A stretch of DNA of 34,734 nucleotides from Luteimonas endophytica. Its GTDB lineage: Bacteria; Pseudomonadota; Gammaproteobacteria; Xanthomonadales; Xanthomonadaceae. The stretch covers positions 1 to 34,734 of the forward strand of contig NZ_JARXRM010000008.1 in the NCBI RefSeq assembly GCF_029887875.1, given 5' to 3'. This document shows positions 20,067 to 34,598 of the stretch, piece after piece. The notes beneath the pieces were generated by a model. It had not been told where the DNA came from. It did no database searches and saw only the letters and a program-made list of their open reading frames with translations. Position 1 is the stretch's first letter. Each line of letters starts with the position of its first letter. The translations under genes and the position numbers were made by a program.

Positions 20067-21004
20067 TCCAGCGCGGCCTGCGGCCGTCGCCAGAACCGCC
20101 AGCGCTGCCCGCGCGCCAGGCGATAGCCACGGCCATCGGCCAGATCGAGCTCCAGCGTCGCCAGTTGCTTGCGGTCCAGCGCGGCGAGCGCAGGCGCCAG
20201 CCATGCCTCGCCGAACAGCCGCAGGTCACGCAGCGGACGCAGGTCGAACAGCGCGTCGGCGGCGGGGGCCTCGAACTGCGGCGCGGCCGCGACGGCGCGG
20301 ATCCCGGCGGCCGTCGCCAGCGCCCGCAACGCTTCGTCGTCGCCGGACACCTCCGCGAACTCCGAGGCCACCCGGTCCGGCAGCACGCCGGCGCCCCAGA
20401 ACCACAGCGAGTTGACCGTCCCCAGGCCCCGGGCGGCGCGCCCTTCGTTCCATGGATGGTTGTGCAGCACGATCTGCGCCTCGTTGAGCAGCGCCCGCCA
20501 GCGCCGCCCCTCCACGCCCTCGGCGATGTGCTCGAACAGGTCCGCGCCCAGCGCTTCGGATGGCGGGGCGAACTCGGGCAACCGCGCCTGCAGCGGCAGG
20601 CGCAGGTACCAGCGCGACGGAACGGGTGCGTCGATCGGAAAGCCGGCGTCACCGAACAGCGGCTTCAGCGGCCGCAGCAGCTGCGCGGCGTCGTCGGCGC
20701 CCAGCCCCAGCGTTTCGCCGCAGGCCAACAGCCGTGCGCCGTTGATATCGGGCCGGATGTGGGCCGGATCCGCGCGCAGCCAGGCGTGTCCGGCGGCATC
20801 GCCGGCGTCGGCCTGGCGGGTCAGCGCCGCGACCGGAATCCGCCGCGGCAGCACCTCGAACCGGCGCAGCAGCTGGGCCCGGGGACCGGGTTCGCGCGAC
20901 GGCAGCCGGTCGCCCCGCCCGAGCGCACGGGCGCGGATCGGATCGAGACGCTGCGCGCCGAAGGCCTCGGCCGCCGGCAACAGGAAGACGGCGCGGGGAG
21001 CCAC
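20063..21004 (-). CDS. rpfE: RpfE-like conserved protein of unknown function
   Basis: A 313-aa protein, probably cytoplasmic with no signal or membrane segment. It matches what I recall of the xanthomonad protein called RpfE, often annotated loosely as a phosphoglycerate-mutase-like protein: RWYLRLP, ALLNEAQIVLHNHPWNEGRAARG and the striking VNSLWFWGAGVLPD. I see no phosphoglycerate mutase active site, so that label should not be trusted. The position between greA and recJ is the same as that of rpfE in Xanthomonas. The start is a GTG three bases after the greA stop; the end overlaps recJ. The symbol rests on context plus remembered sequence character. Confidence 0.68.
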   Translation of the reverse strand: MAPRAVFLLPAAEAFGAQRLDPIRARALGRGDRLPSREPGPRAQLLRRFEVLPRRIPVAALTRQADAGDAAGHAWLRADPAHIRPDINGARLLACGETLGLGADDAAQLLRPLKPLFGDAGFPIDAPVPSRWYLRLPLQARLPEFAPPSEALGADLFEHIAEGVEGRRWRALLNEAQIVLHNHPWNEGRAARGLGTVNSLWFWGAGVLPDRVASEFAEVSGDDEALRALATAAGIRAVAAAPQFEAPAADALFDLRPLRDLRLFGEAWLAPALAALDRKQLATLELDLADGRGYRLARGQRWRFWRRPQAALE

Positions 21005-21007
21005 CGC

Positions 21008-21492
21008 TCAGCCGTAGCTGACCGAGACGATGTCGTACTCGCGGGTGCCGCCAGGCGCCTCGATGGTGACGGTGTCGCCTTCGTGCTTGCCGATCAGGGC
21101 GCGCGCCACCGGCGAGGAGATCGCGATCAGCCCTTGCTTGATGTCGGCCTCGAGGTCGCCGACGATCTGGTAGCGGCGGATGTGATCGGCGTCGCCGGGC
21201 GCGGATTCGACGTCCTCCAGCTCGACCCGCGCGCCGAACACGATCTTCGAACCGGCGTTGAGGGTGGCCACGTCGATGATCTGGGCGTGCGACAGCTCGC
21301 CCTCCAGCTGCTTGATCCGGCCTTCGATGAAACCCTGCTGCTCGCGCGCGGCGTGGTACTCGGCGTTCTCCTTGAGATCGCCGTGGGCGCGCGCCTCGGC
21401 GATCGCCGCGATCACCGCCGGCCGCTTCACCGATTTCAGCTCCTCCAGTTCGGCGCGCAGGCGCTGCGCCCCCTGGACCGTCAATGGTGCTC

Positions 21493-21496
<4 letters not shown>
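21008..21496 (-). CDS. greA: Transcription elongation factor GreA
   Basis: A 162-aa factor that enters the RNA polymerase secondary channel and stimulates cleavage of backtracked transcripts. The N-terminal coiled coil carries the conserved acidic tip and basic patch ([37 protein letters not shown], where GDLKENAEY is the family signature). The C-terminal FKBP-like domain ends in [23 protein letters not shown]. Its ATG overlaps the carB stop (ATGA). greA directly after carB is the order seen in many gammaproteobacteria. Confidence 0.97.
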
Positions 21497-24741
<3,245 letters not shown>

Positions 24742-24742
24742 G

Positions 24743-25879
24743 TCAGTCGTTCCCGGATTGGTGTTTCTGCATCAGCGCGACGAAACGGTCGAACAGCGGC
24801 GCCACGTCGTGGGGACCCGGCGAGGCCTCCGGGTGGCCCTGGAAGCCGAAGGCCGGCGCGTCGGTCAATTCGATGCCCTGGTTGCTGCCGTCGAACAGCG
24901 AGCGGTGGGTGACGCGCACGTTGGCCGGCAGGCTGGCTTCGTCGATCGCGAAGCCGTGGTTCTGCGAGGTGATCATGACCCGGCCGCTGGCGAGGTCCTG
25001 GACCGGGTGGTTGGCGCCGTGATGGCCGAACTTCATCTTCAGGGTGCGCGCGCCCGCGGCCAGGCCGAGCAGCTGGTGGCCCAGGCAGATGCCGAACACC
25101 GGGAGGCGCCGCTCGATGCAGCTGCGGATGGCCGCGATGGCGTAGTCGCAGGGCTCGGGATCGCCCGGGCCGTTGGCCAGGAACACCCCGTCCGGGGCCA
25201 TCGCCAGCACCTCGCTGGCGGGCGTCTGCGCCGGCACCACGGTGATCTCGCAGCCGCGCGCGGCCAGCATCCGCAGGATGTTGCGCTTGACCCCGTAGTC
25301 CCAGGCGACCACCCGGAAGCGCGGTTCGGCGCGGCCGAACGCGCCGCTGTCGAGGTCCAGCTCGCCCTCCGACCAGGCGTAGCGCTCGCGCGTGCTGACT
25401 TCCTTCGCCAGGTCCATGCCCTTCAGGCCCGGGAACTTGCGGGCCGCCTCGACGGCGTGGTCGGCGTCGATCTCGCCGGCCATCAGCGCACCGTTCTGGG
25501 CGCCGCGGTCGCGCAGCAGCCTGGTCAGCCGGCGGGTGTCGATCCCGGAGATCGCCACCACCCCGCGTTCCTGCAGCCACTGCGGCAGCGGCGTCCGGCT
25601 GCGCCAGCTGCTCGGGCGCCGCGGTACGTCGCGCACGATCAGGCCGGCGGCCCAGGCCCGCGACGCCTCGTCGTCCTCAAGGTTGCAGCCGGTGTTGCCG
25701 ATATGCGGATAGGTCAGGGTGACCAGCTGCCGGGCATAGGAGGGATCGGTGAGGATCTCCTGGTAGCCGGTCATCGCGGTGTTGAACACCACCTCGCCCA
25801 CCGAAAGGCCGGGCGCGCCTGCGGAGATGCCCTCGAAGACGCTGCCGTCCTCGAGTGCCAGGATTGCGGGTTGGGTCAC
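24743..25879 (-). CDS. carA: Carbamoyl-phosphate synthase small subunit (glutamine amidotransferase)
   Basis: A 378-aa glutaminase subunit that feeds ammonia to CarB. The N-terminal domain reads [16 protein letters not shown] and [33 protein letters not shown]. The class I amidotransferase domain has the nucleophile Cys265 in [13 protein letters not shown] and the His-Glu pair in [12 protein letters not shown]. The start is GTG at 25879 (reading [10 protein letters not shown]), with a GAG-rich site five bases upstream; E. coli CarA is 382 aa. The GTG overlaps the stop of a 22-codon upstream frame (GTGA), described separately. First gene of the car operon. Confidence 0.97.
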   Translation of the reverse strand: MTQPAILALEDGSVFEGISAGAPGLSVGEVVFNTAMTGYQEILTDPSYARQLVTLTYPHIGNTGCNLEDDEASRAWAAGLIVRDVPRRPSSWRSRTPLPQWLQERGVVAISGIDTRRLTRLLRDRGAQNGALMAGEIDADHAVEAARKFPGLKGMDLAKEVSTRERYAWSEGELDLDSGAFGRAEPRFRVVAWDYGVKRNILRMLAARGCEITVVPAQTPASEVLAMAPDGVFLANGPGDPEPCDYAIAAIRSCIERRLPVFGICLGHQLLGLAAGARTLKMKFGHHGANHPVQDLASGRVMITSQNHGFAIDEASLPANVRVTHRSLFDGSNQGIELTDAPAFGFQGHPEASPGPHDVAPLFDRFVALMQKHQSGND

Positions 25880-25944
25880 GGACGCTCGCCTTGTGTGGGG
25901 AAACCCTGTTCCGCCGATCTGCGGCTGCAGAAAACCGCGGACAT
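25876..25944 (-). CDS. Possible 22-aa leader peptide overlapping carA
   Basis: An ATG at 25944 opens 22 codons ([14 protein letters not shown]...) ending in TGA whose bases overlap the carA GTG start as GTGA. It lies wholly in the roughly 100-nt leader predicted from the -10 box at 25986-25991. No strong Shine-Dalgarno site precedes it. Leader peptides controlling carAB are known in Pseudomonas aeruginosa, so a translation-coupled control element is plausible. I see neither a run of regulatory codons nor a clear terminator/antiterminator pair, so it remains a candidate. Confidence 0.35.
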   Translation of the reverse strand: MSAVFCSRRSAEQGFPTQGERP

Positions 25945-25985
25945 GGTGGCTACCAGTCCGGGCGGCGGTGATCAGGCGAGCGGGA

Positions 25986-25991
25986 ATTGTA
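25986..25991 (-). promoter_or_regulatory. Candidate -10 box of the carAB operon
   Basis: TACAAT on the minus strand (plus strand ATTGTA) lies 107 bp upstream of the carA GTG. The best -35 at 17-bp spacing is only TTCCCT (26009-26014). The implied leader of about 100 nt holds the small upstream frame. Confidence 0.4.
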
Positions 25992-26092
25992 CCGGCGAGC
26001 CGGGCAAAAGGGAACGGTGCGCGGGCCGCCGCGGGCGGCGGAAAGCTCCGTACCTGGTCAGCGTCGAGGGCCTCGGGCCCCGGGGAGGAAAC

Positions 26093-26308
26093 ATGAAGCC
26101 GAATGCCATCCACGCCAAGACCGCCGCTGGCCAGCATGAGATCGCGCACCGATCCAGCGCCATCGACGCGCGTCACCGCACCCTGCTGATCATGGTCGAC
26201 GGCCACCGCAGCTTCGCCGACCTGGCGCCGCTGATGGGCGGCGCCGGGGCGCTGGAGCCGATGCTGGCGCGGCTGGTGGCGCTGGGGATGATCGCGGCCG
26301 CGGGCTGA
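26093..26308 (+). CDS. Small conserved-looking protein, winged-helix-like
   Basis: A 71-aa product with an excellent start: GGGGAGGAAAC immediately precedes the ATG, one of the best ribosome-binding sites in the window. The sequence [45 protein letters not shown] has the pattern 'regulated helix, VDGxRS, LAxLMG, LxxLxxxGMI' found in short winged-helix-like modules of proteobacteria. It has no signal peptide or catalytic motif. It is transcribed away from carA and converges on dapB. Function unknown; the strong ribosome-binding site argues that it is a real gene. Confidence 0.7.
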   Translation: MKPNAIHAKTAAGQHEIAHRSSAIDARHRTLLIMVDGHRSFADLAPLMGGAGALEPMLARLVALGMIAAAG

Positions 26309-26344
26309 CCCGCCTTCCGCGGCCGGGCATGCCGGCGTCGCCGT

Positions 26345-27079
26345 TCAGCCCGGCCGGGCAGGGTCGCCGAACAGCAGCTCGCGCAGCCCGTAGCGCCCCG
26401 CCTCCCGCCGCCGCAGGCGTACCGCCGCGGCCAGCGCGCCGATCGCGAAGACGTCGCGGCTGGTGGCGCGGTGCACCAGCTCGATGCGCTCGCCGATGCC
26501 GCAGAACTGCACCGTGTGCTCGCCGACGATGTCGCCGGCGCGGAGGCTGGCGTAGCGCGGCTCGGCGCCGGACCTGCGCGCGCTTTCCCCAAGCGCCAGG
26601 GCCGTTCCCGATGGCGCGTCCTGCTTGTGCGCGTGGTGGGCCTCGACGATGTCGCAGTCCCAGTCGCGGAGGGCACCGGCGGCGCGTTCCACGAGCTCGT
26701 CGAGAACCGCCACGCCGAGGCTGTAGTTGGCCGCCCACAGCACCGGGACCCGCCCGGCGGCTTCGGTCAGCGCCCGCTGCTGCGCGTCCGACAGACCGGT
26801 GGTGCCCGAGACCAGCGCAGCGCCGCGCTGCACGCACAGCGCCAGTAGCGGGTCGAGGCCATCGGGCAGGCTGAAATCGATCGCCACGTCGAACGCGGGA
26901 ACGCCGTGCAGCTCGGCCGCGGAGAAGTGCGGCACCCCGTCGATCACCCGCTGCTCCACCCGCCGCGCCACCGCCGCCGCGGCGCAGCAGTCCTCGCGGC
27001 CCGCGCACAGGCGCAGCAGCGCCCGGCCCATCCGGCCGGAGGCGCCGTGGATCAGGAGGCGGACGGGAGCGTCTGACAT
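26345..27079 (-). CDS. dapB: 4-hydroxy-tetrahydrodipicolinate reductase
   Basis: A 244-aa NAD(P)H-dependent reductase of the lysine/diaminopimelate pathway. The Rossmann motif is GASGRMG (residues 12-18). The substrate and catalytic signature EAHHAHKQDAPSGTA spans 146-160 with His148/His149 and Lys152. Other family stretches are DFSLPDG, SGTTGL and WAANYSLGV. It is shorter than E. coli DapB (273 aa) but keeps all conserved parts. It lies 50 bp downstream of dnaJ on the same strand, so it may be read from the heat-shock operon as well as from its own promoter; no Shine-Dalgarno site is evident. Confidence 0.96.
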   Translation of the reverse strand: MSDAPVRLLIHGASGRMGRALLRLCAGREDCCAAAAVARRVEQRVIDGVPHFSAAELHGVPAFDVAIDFSLPDGLDPLLALCVQRGAALVSGTTGLSDAQQRALTEAAGRVPVLWAANYSLGVAVLDELVERAAGALRDWDCDIVEAHHAHKQDAPSGTALALGESARRSGAEPRYASLRAGDIVGEHTVQFCGIGERIELVHRATSRDVFAIGALAAAVRLRRREAGRYGLRELLFGDPARPG

Positions 27080-27129
27080 CGCCGCAGGCTACCGGCGGCG
27101 GCGCGATGCGACAAGCCGCGGTCCGGCGC

Positions 27130-28269
27130 TCAGGAGGTCATCCGCTCCCAGAAGCCGCGCACGCCGTCGACGAAGGTGCTCGACTTGGGCGAGTGGCGGC
27201 GGGCGGCACCGTCGCCGCTGAAGGTCGCCTCGAACCGCTCCAGCAGTTCGCGCTGGTCGGCGGTCAGGTTGACCGGCGTCTCCACCACCACCTTGCAGTA
27301 GAGGTCGCCCGGCTTGCGGCTGCGCACCGAACGCACGCCCTTGTCGCGCAGGCGGAACACGCGCCCGGTCTGGGTTTCCACCGGAATCCGGATCTCGGCC
27401 TCGCCGCCCAGGGTCGGCACCCGCACCACGTCGCCCAGCGCCGCCTGGGAGATGCGGATCGGCACCTCGCAGTGCAGATCGTCGCCGTCGCGCACGAAGA
27501 TCGCGTGCGGGCGCACCCGCACCTCGACGTACAGGTCGCCGGGTGGCGAGCCGGCGGGACCGGCCTCGCCCTCGCCGGCCAGGCGGATCCGGTCGCCGGT
27601 ATCGACCCCCGGGGGGATCTTCACCGACAGCACCTTTTCCTCCTCGACCCGGCCGGCGCCGTGGCAGGTCCGGCATGGGTTGGCGATCACCTGGCCACGG
27701 CCCCCGCAGTGCGGGCAGCTCTGCTGCATGGTGAAGATGCCCCGCTGCATGCGCACCTGGCCGCGCCCGTGGCAGGTGCCACAGGTGCCGACCCTGCCGT
27801 CCTCCGAGCCGGAGCCGGTGCAGCTTTCGCACGTGGCCAGGGTGGGCAGCTCGATGCGCTTCTCGATGCCGGCCACCGCCTCCTCGAGGTCGAGCTCGAG
27901 CACGTAGCCGACGTCGGCGCCGCGGCGCGCCGCGCCGCGCGCGGCACCGCCACCGAAGATATTGCCGAAGATGTCGCCGAAGATGTCGCCCATGTCGGCG
28001 AATCCGGGGCCGCCGGGGCCGGCGTTGCCGCCGCCCATGCCGTGTTCGAAGGCGGCATGCCCGTGCTGGTCGTACAGGCGGCGCTTGCCGCCGTCCGACA
28101 GCACCTCGTAGGCCTCCTTGCATTCCTTGAAGGCGGCCTCGGCCTCCTGGTTGCCCGGGTTGCGGTCCGGGTGGTGCTTCATCGCGCAGCGGCGGTAGGC
28201 CTTCTTCAGCTCCTCTTCGCCGGCGCTGCGGGACACGCCCAGGACTTCGTAGTAATCGCGTTTGCTCAT
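27130..28269 (-). CDS. dnaJ: Chaperone protein DnaJ
   Basis: A 379-aa type I Hsp40 that delivers clients to DnaK and stimulates its ATPase. The J-domain spans residues 1-70 with HPD at 33-35 ([10 protein letters not shown]). It is followed by a Gly/Phe-poor, Gly/Ala/Pro linker and four CxxCxGxG zinc-binding repeats ([32 protein letters not shown]). The C-terminal substrate-binding domains hold [19 protein letters not shown]. The start ATG lacks a clear Shine-Dalgarno site, and a repeat element ends about ten bases upstream of it. Downstream partner of dnaK. Confidence 0.97.
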   Translation of the reverse strand: MSKRDYYEVLGVSRSAGEEELKKAYRRCAMKHHPDRNPGNQEAEAAFKECKEAYEVLSDGGKRRLYDQHGHAAFEHGMGGGNAGPGGPGFADMGDIFGDIFGNIFGGGAARGAARRGADVGYVLELDLEEAVAGIEKRIELPTLATCESCTGSGSEDGRVGTCGTCHGRGQVRMQRGIFTMQQSCPHCGGRGQVIANPCRTCHGAGRVEEEKVLSVKIPPGVDTGDRIRLAGEGEAGPAGSPPGDLYVEVRVRPHAIFVRDGDDLHCEVPIRISQAALGDVVRVPTLGGEAEIRIPVETQTGRVFRLRDKGVRSVRSRKPGDLYCKVVVETPVNLTADQRELLERFEATFSGDGAARRHSPKSSTFVDGVRGFWERMTS

Positions 28270-28278
28270 GGAGCCGTC

Positions 28279-28399
28279 ATTCGTGATTCGTGATTGGTGA
28301 TTCGCAGAAGCAGGAGCCGGGACGGCGACCGGGATCCGGGTGACGGCAAAAGCGGAGCCGAAGCCCCGCTATTGCCGATCACCAATCCCGAATCACGAA

Positions 28400-28404
<5 letters not shown>
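28279..28404. repeat. Heptamer-armed palindromic element, copy 1 (dnaK-dnaJ gap)
   Basis: The left arm (28279-28304) is four heptamers of GATTCGT type (ATTCGT, GATTCGT, GATTGGT, GATTCG). The right arm (28377-28404) is the same array inverted (GATCACC, AATCCCG, AATCACG, AATCACT). After complementing, the arms agree at nearly all of about 22 positions. The 72-bp core includes a hairpin with a TTCG loop. The element fills almost the whole gap: its last heptamer contains the dnaK TGA stop (28400-28402), and its other end is about ten bases from the dnaJ start. A related element lies at 32978-33069. Confidence 0.75.
28347..28370 (-). terminator. UUCG-loop hairpin with short T-tract between dnaK and dnaJ
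   Basis: On the minus strand AGCGGGGC-TTCG-GCTCCGCT (28370 to 28351) forms an 8-bp stem with one G-T pair closed by a C(UUCG)G tetraloop, followed by TTTTG. This is the closest thing to an intrinsic terminator in the window. It would reduce read-through from dnaK into dnaJ, giving more DnaK than DnaJ. It is the core of the heptamer-armed element. Confidence 0.6.
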
Positions 28405-30331
<1,927 letters not shown>

Positions 30332-30394
30332 GGTGGTTCCTCTGGATCGTTGTTTCGGTCTGATTGGGGAGGCGGGCTGGCCGCCGCTGGGCTC

Positions 30395-30423
30395 TATCTG
30401 GGGGCTGCGGGGCCGGCTTCAAG
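30395..30423 (-). promoter_or_regulatory. Second sigma-32-type heat-shock promoter (dnaK)
   Basis: On the minus strand CTTGAA (30423-30418), a 14-bp spacer and CCCCAGATA (30403-30395) match the sigma-32 consensus CTTGAA-N13/14-CCCCATNTA except for one base. It lies 64-92 bp upstream of the dnaK ATG, beginning 26 bp after the grpE stop. Spacer length is identical to the grpE promoter. It would give dnaK extra transcription under heat shock. Confidence 0.6.
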
Positions 30424-30448
30424 CGCCGGCGGGCGGCCCCGGCCGCGC

Positions 30449-30994
30449 TCAGTCGCTCCTCGCGACCACCACCAGCGCCGGGCGCAGCAGCCGATCGTTC
30501 AGCACGTAGCCCTTCTGGAACAGCTGCGCGACCGCACCCGGGGCGACCGCGTCGGAATCGGCCACGCTCATCGCCTGGTGACGCTCGGGGTCGAAGGCGT
30601 CGCCGGGCGCCGGCGCCACCGGGACCAGGCCGTTGGATTCGGCCACCTTGAGCAACTGGCGGAGGGTGAGTTCGACGCCTGCGCGCAGCGGCTCGCCTTC
30701 GGAGGCATTGGCCAGCCCGGCTTCCAGGCTGTCGAGAACCGGCAGCAGGTCGGCCAGCAGGCGCTCGTTGGCGAAGCGGCGCGCGTTGTCCAGGTCGCGC
30801 GCCAGGCGCTTGCGCTGGTTGTCGAGGTCGGCGCGCTCGATCAGCGACTGCGCGCGCATCTGCTCCAGTTCGCCCTCAAGGGCCTCGATCCGGTCGTGCA
30901 GCGAGTCCTCCCCCTGCTCCGCCGAATGCGCGGAATGGGCCTGGTCGCTGGCCGGCGGCTCGCCGGGCTGGTGTTCGTTGCCTTCGTTGCTCAT
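30449..30994 (-). CDS. grpE: Nucleotide exchange factor GrpE
   Basis: A 181-aa exchange factor that releases ADP from DnaK. An acidic, Ser/His-rich N-terminus is followed by a long coiled coil (DSLHDRIEALEGELEQMRAQSLIERADLDNQRKRLARD). The helix bundle comes next (ARRFANERLLADLLPVLDSLEAGL), then the beta-wing domain with the family signature (GDAFDPERHQAMS... and VAQLFQKGYVLNDRLLRPALVVV). The ATG at 30994 gives the normal length; open sequence upstream is unrelated. It is the first gene of grpE-dnaK-dnaJ. hrcA, which precedes grpE in Xanthomonas, is not present here; guaA lies upstream instead. Confidence 0.97.
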   Translation of the reverse strand: MSNEGNEHQPGEPPASDQAHSAHSAEQGEDSLHDRIEALEGELEQMRAQSLIERADLDNQRKRLARDLDNARRFANERLLADLLPVLDSLEAGLANASEGEPLRAGVELTLRQLLKVAESNGLVPVAPAPGDAFDPERHQAMSVADSDAVAPGAVAQLFQKGYVLNDRLLRPALVVVARSD

Positions 30995-31036
30995 GTCCTG
31001 TCCACCGGCGGTCGATCGGCCGCCGCAGTGCGCAGC

Positions 31037-31067
31037 AATGGGGGCCGGGGGCCGTGATTCAAGGGGC
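31037..31067 (-). promoter_or_regulatory. Sigma-32-type heat-shock promoter of grpE
   Basis: On the minus strand CCCCTTGAA (31067-31059), a 14-bp spacer and CCCCATTG (31044-31037) agree closely with the sigma-32 consensus CCCTTGAA-N13/14-CCCCATNT. A start about seven bases on would leave a leader of some 37 nt before the grpE ATG at 30994. With no CIRCE site nearby, induction by RpoH looks like the main heat-shock control. Confidence 0.75.
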
Positions 31068-31181
31068 GGCGGAAGGCACGCGTCGCCGTTCGGTCCGCCG
31101 ATTCCGCTCCGGGGTCTGGAAAACAGCCAGGACTCCCCTCTTGGTAGCCGGGCGCGTCGGCGATGGCCCATCGATGCGAAA

Positions 31182-31297
31182 GCGGGAGCCGTGCCGGGGG
31201 TGTTGCGCAGAGCAGACCATGGATGGTCTGCGGCCCTGACTCCGGCCATGGATGGCCGGACGGAAGGGCGGAGCAATACCCCCGGCGCGGCTCACGC
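31182..31297. repeat. Compound three-stem palindromic element
   Basis: The outer arms 31186-31206 and 31273-31293 are 21 bp each and complementary at 19 positions, extended by GCG/CGC at 31182-31184 and 31295-31297. Inside lie two perfect 9-bp hairpins with GG loops: GCAGACCAT-GG-ATGGTCTGC (31212-31231) and TCCGGCCAT-GG-ATGGCCGGA (31241-31260), sharing the core CCATGGATGG. Folded, this is a three-way junction. It lies downstream of guaA and upstream of the grpE promoter. It may be a mobile palindromic element, a guaA 3'-end structure or a small structured RNA. Confidence 0.7.
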
Positions 31298-31413
31298 CCC
31301 CGCGATGCTTCCGAAGCGGCTCTTCATTTTCGCTGCCCCGTGGCGACGGTGCGAAATCCCCGCGGCGGATGGAGCTGCCTGGCGCGGCGGGACGGAATCG
31401 ACGCGCTAGCCCG

Positions 31414-33018
31414 TCATTCCCATTCGATGGTGGCGGGCGGCTTCCCACTGATGTCATAAACAACGCGAGAAATGCCACGCAACTCATTGATAATTCGATT
31501 GGAAACCTTGCCGAGGAAGTCGTACGGCAGATGCGCCCAGTGCGCAGTCATGAAGTCCACCGTCTCCACCGCGCGCAAGGCGATCACCCACTCGTAGGCG
31601 CGCGCGTCGCCCACCACCCCGACCGACTTGACCGGCAGGAACACCGCGAACGCCTGGCTGGTCTTCTCGTAGAGCCCGCAGCGCATCAGCTCCTCGATGA
31701 AGATCGCATCGGCCCGTGCCAGCAGCTCCGCGTACTCGCGACGCACCTCGCCGAGGATCCGCACGCCCAGCCCGGGGCCCGGGAAGGGATGCCGGTAGAC
31801 CATCTTCTCGGGCAGCCCCAGCGCCACGCCGAGCCGCCGCACCTCGTCCTTGAACAACTCGCGCAGCGGCTCCACCAGGCCCAGCTTCATGTGCTCGGGC
31901 AGGCCGCCGACGTTATGGTGGCTCTTGATCACGTGGGCCTTGCCGGTCCGGCTGCCGGCCGACTCGATCACGTCCGGATAGATCGTGCCCTGCGCCAGCC
32001 AGCGCGCGTTCTTCAGCTTCGCCGCCTCCGCGTCGAAGATCTCCACGAACAGGTTGCCGATGATCTTGCGCTTGGCCTCCGGGTCGGCCACACCCGCCAG
32101 CGCCCGGAAATAGCGGTCGGCGGCATCGACCCGGATCACCTTGACCCCGAGGTGCTCGGCGAAGGTCGACATCACCTGGTCGCCCTCCTGCCAGCGCATC
32201 AGCCCGGTGTCGACGAACACGCAGGTCAGCTGGTCGCCGATCGCCTGGTGCAGCAGCGCCGCCACCACCGACGAGTCCACGCCGCCCGACAGCGCCAGGA
32301 TCACCTCGTCCTGGCCCACCTGGGTGCGCACCCGTGCGATCTGGTCCTCGATGATGTTGGCCGGCGTCCACAGCGTGCGGCAGCCGCAGATGTCGGTCAC
32401 GAAGCGCGTCAGCAGGGTCAACCCCTGCTTGGTGTGGGTGACCTCGGGATGGAACTGCACGCCGTACCAGCGCCGCTCGTCGTTCGCGAACGCGGCCACC
32501 GGCACCCGGTCGGTGCTGGCGGTGACGGTGAATCCCGGGGGCGCCACCGAGACGTGGTCGCCGTGGCTCATCCACACGTCCAGGCGCGGCGGCGAGCCCG
32601 GATGATCGGCCAACCCGGCGAGCAGCCGGTCCTGCGCGATCCGCGCCACCTCGGCATGGCCATACTCGCGCTGGTCGGCGGCCTCGGTCTGCCCGCCCAG
32701 CTGCTTCGCCATGGTCTGCATGCCGTAGCAGATGCCCAGCAGCGGCAGGCCGCTGTCGAACACCGCCTGCGGCGCCCGCGGCGAATCTTCGACGGTGGTC
32801 GATTCGGGACCGCCGGAGAGCACGATGCCCTTGGCGCCGAACTCGGCGATCTCGGCCGGATCGTGGTCCCAGGCCCAGACTTCGCAATAGACGCCGATCT
32901 CGCGGATGCGGCGGGCGATCAGCTGGGTGTATTGCGCGCCGAAATCGAGGATGAGGATCTTGTCGGCGTGGAGCCGGGATTCGTGATTCGTGATTCGTGA
33001 TTCGGGGACGCCCGACAT
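31414..33018 (-). CDS. guaA: GMP synthase (glutamine-hydrolysing)
   Basis: A 534-aa enzyme converting XMP to GMP with glutamine and ATP. The N-terminal class I amidotransferase domain opens [21 protein letters not shown] and has its nucleophile at Cys97 ([17 protein letters not shown]). The ATP pyrophosphatase P-loop is [17 protein letters not shown]. The dimerisation domain ends in the canonical PPATIEWE. The only sensible start is the ATG at 33018, with AGGA three to four bases upstream, so the first residues ([16 protein letters not shown]) are encoded by a GATTCGT-type repeat element rather than by conserved sequence. It follows guaB with a 62-bp gap. Confidence 0.96.
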   Translation of the reverse strand: MSGVPESRITNHESRLHADKILILDFGAQYTQLIARRIREIGVYCEVWAWDHDPAEIAEFGAKGIVLSGGPESTTVEDSPRAPQAVFDSGLPLLGICYGMQTMAKQLGGQTEAADQREYGHAEVARIAQDRLLAGLADHPGSPPRLDVWMSHGDHVSVAPPGFTVTASTDRVPVAAFANDERRWYGVQFHPEVTHTKQGLTLLTRFVTDICGCRTLWTPANIIEDQIARVRTQVGQDEVILALSGGVDSSVVAALLHQAIGDQLTCVFVDTGLMRWQEGDQVMSTFAEHLGVKVIRVDAADRYFRALAGVADPEAKRKIIGNLFVEIFDAEAAKLKNARWLAQGTIYPDVIESAGSRTGKAHVIKSHHNVGGLPEHMKLGLVEPLRELFKDEVRRLGVALGLPEKMVYRHPFPGPGLGVRILGEVRREYAELLARADAIFIEELMRCGLYEKTSQAFAVFLPVKSVGVVGDARAYEWVIALRAVETVDFMTAHWAHLPYDFLGKVSNRIINELRGISRVVYDISGKPPATIEWE

Positions 33019-33069
33019 ACTTCCTCGCTGATGGCCTGCTGCTTTTCCAATCACCAATCACCCATCGCG
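32978..33069. repeat. Heptamer-armed palindromic element, copy 2 (guaB-guaA junction)
   Basis: Four tandem heptamers, GATTCGT three times then GATTCGG (32978-33005), are followed by a 41-bp core. The inverted arm CCAATCACCAATCACC plus CATCGCG (33047-33069) completes the element. It fills the guaB-guaA gap and runs into guaA: the left heptamers are translated as [10 protein letters not shown], and the core supplies the guaA start codon and Shine-Dalgarno-like site. It is the same family as 28279-28404 but with a different core. Confidence 0.75.
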
Positions 33070-33080
33070 CCGCACGGGTC

Positions 33081-34598
<1,518 letters not shown>

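Larger units (their letters stand above)
30995..31413. other. 419-bp gene-free spacer between grpE and guaA
   Basis: I see no supportable gene in this stretch. Frames crossing it are short or are continuations of antisense frames, with no recognisable protein character. It holds the sigma-32-type grpE promoter (31037-31067) and a compound palindromic element (31182-31297). No hrcA remnant and no CIRCE dyad (TTAGCACTC-N9-GAGTGCTAA) is visible. Confidence 0.75.

Noticed and set aside
20063..21004. Calling the rpfE product a phosphoglycerate mutase
   Set aside because: No phosphoglycerate mutase metal-binding or catalytic motif is visible; the name probably reflects annotation drift.
28266..28280. 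Four-codon frame (MTAP) ending on the dnaJ start as ATGA
   Set aside because: Arises from the edge of the repeat element; no ribosome-binding site and too short to support a claim.
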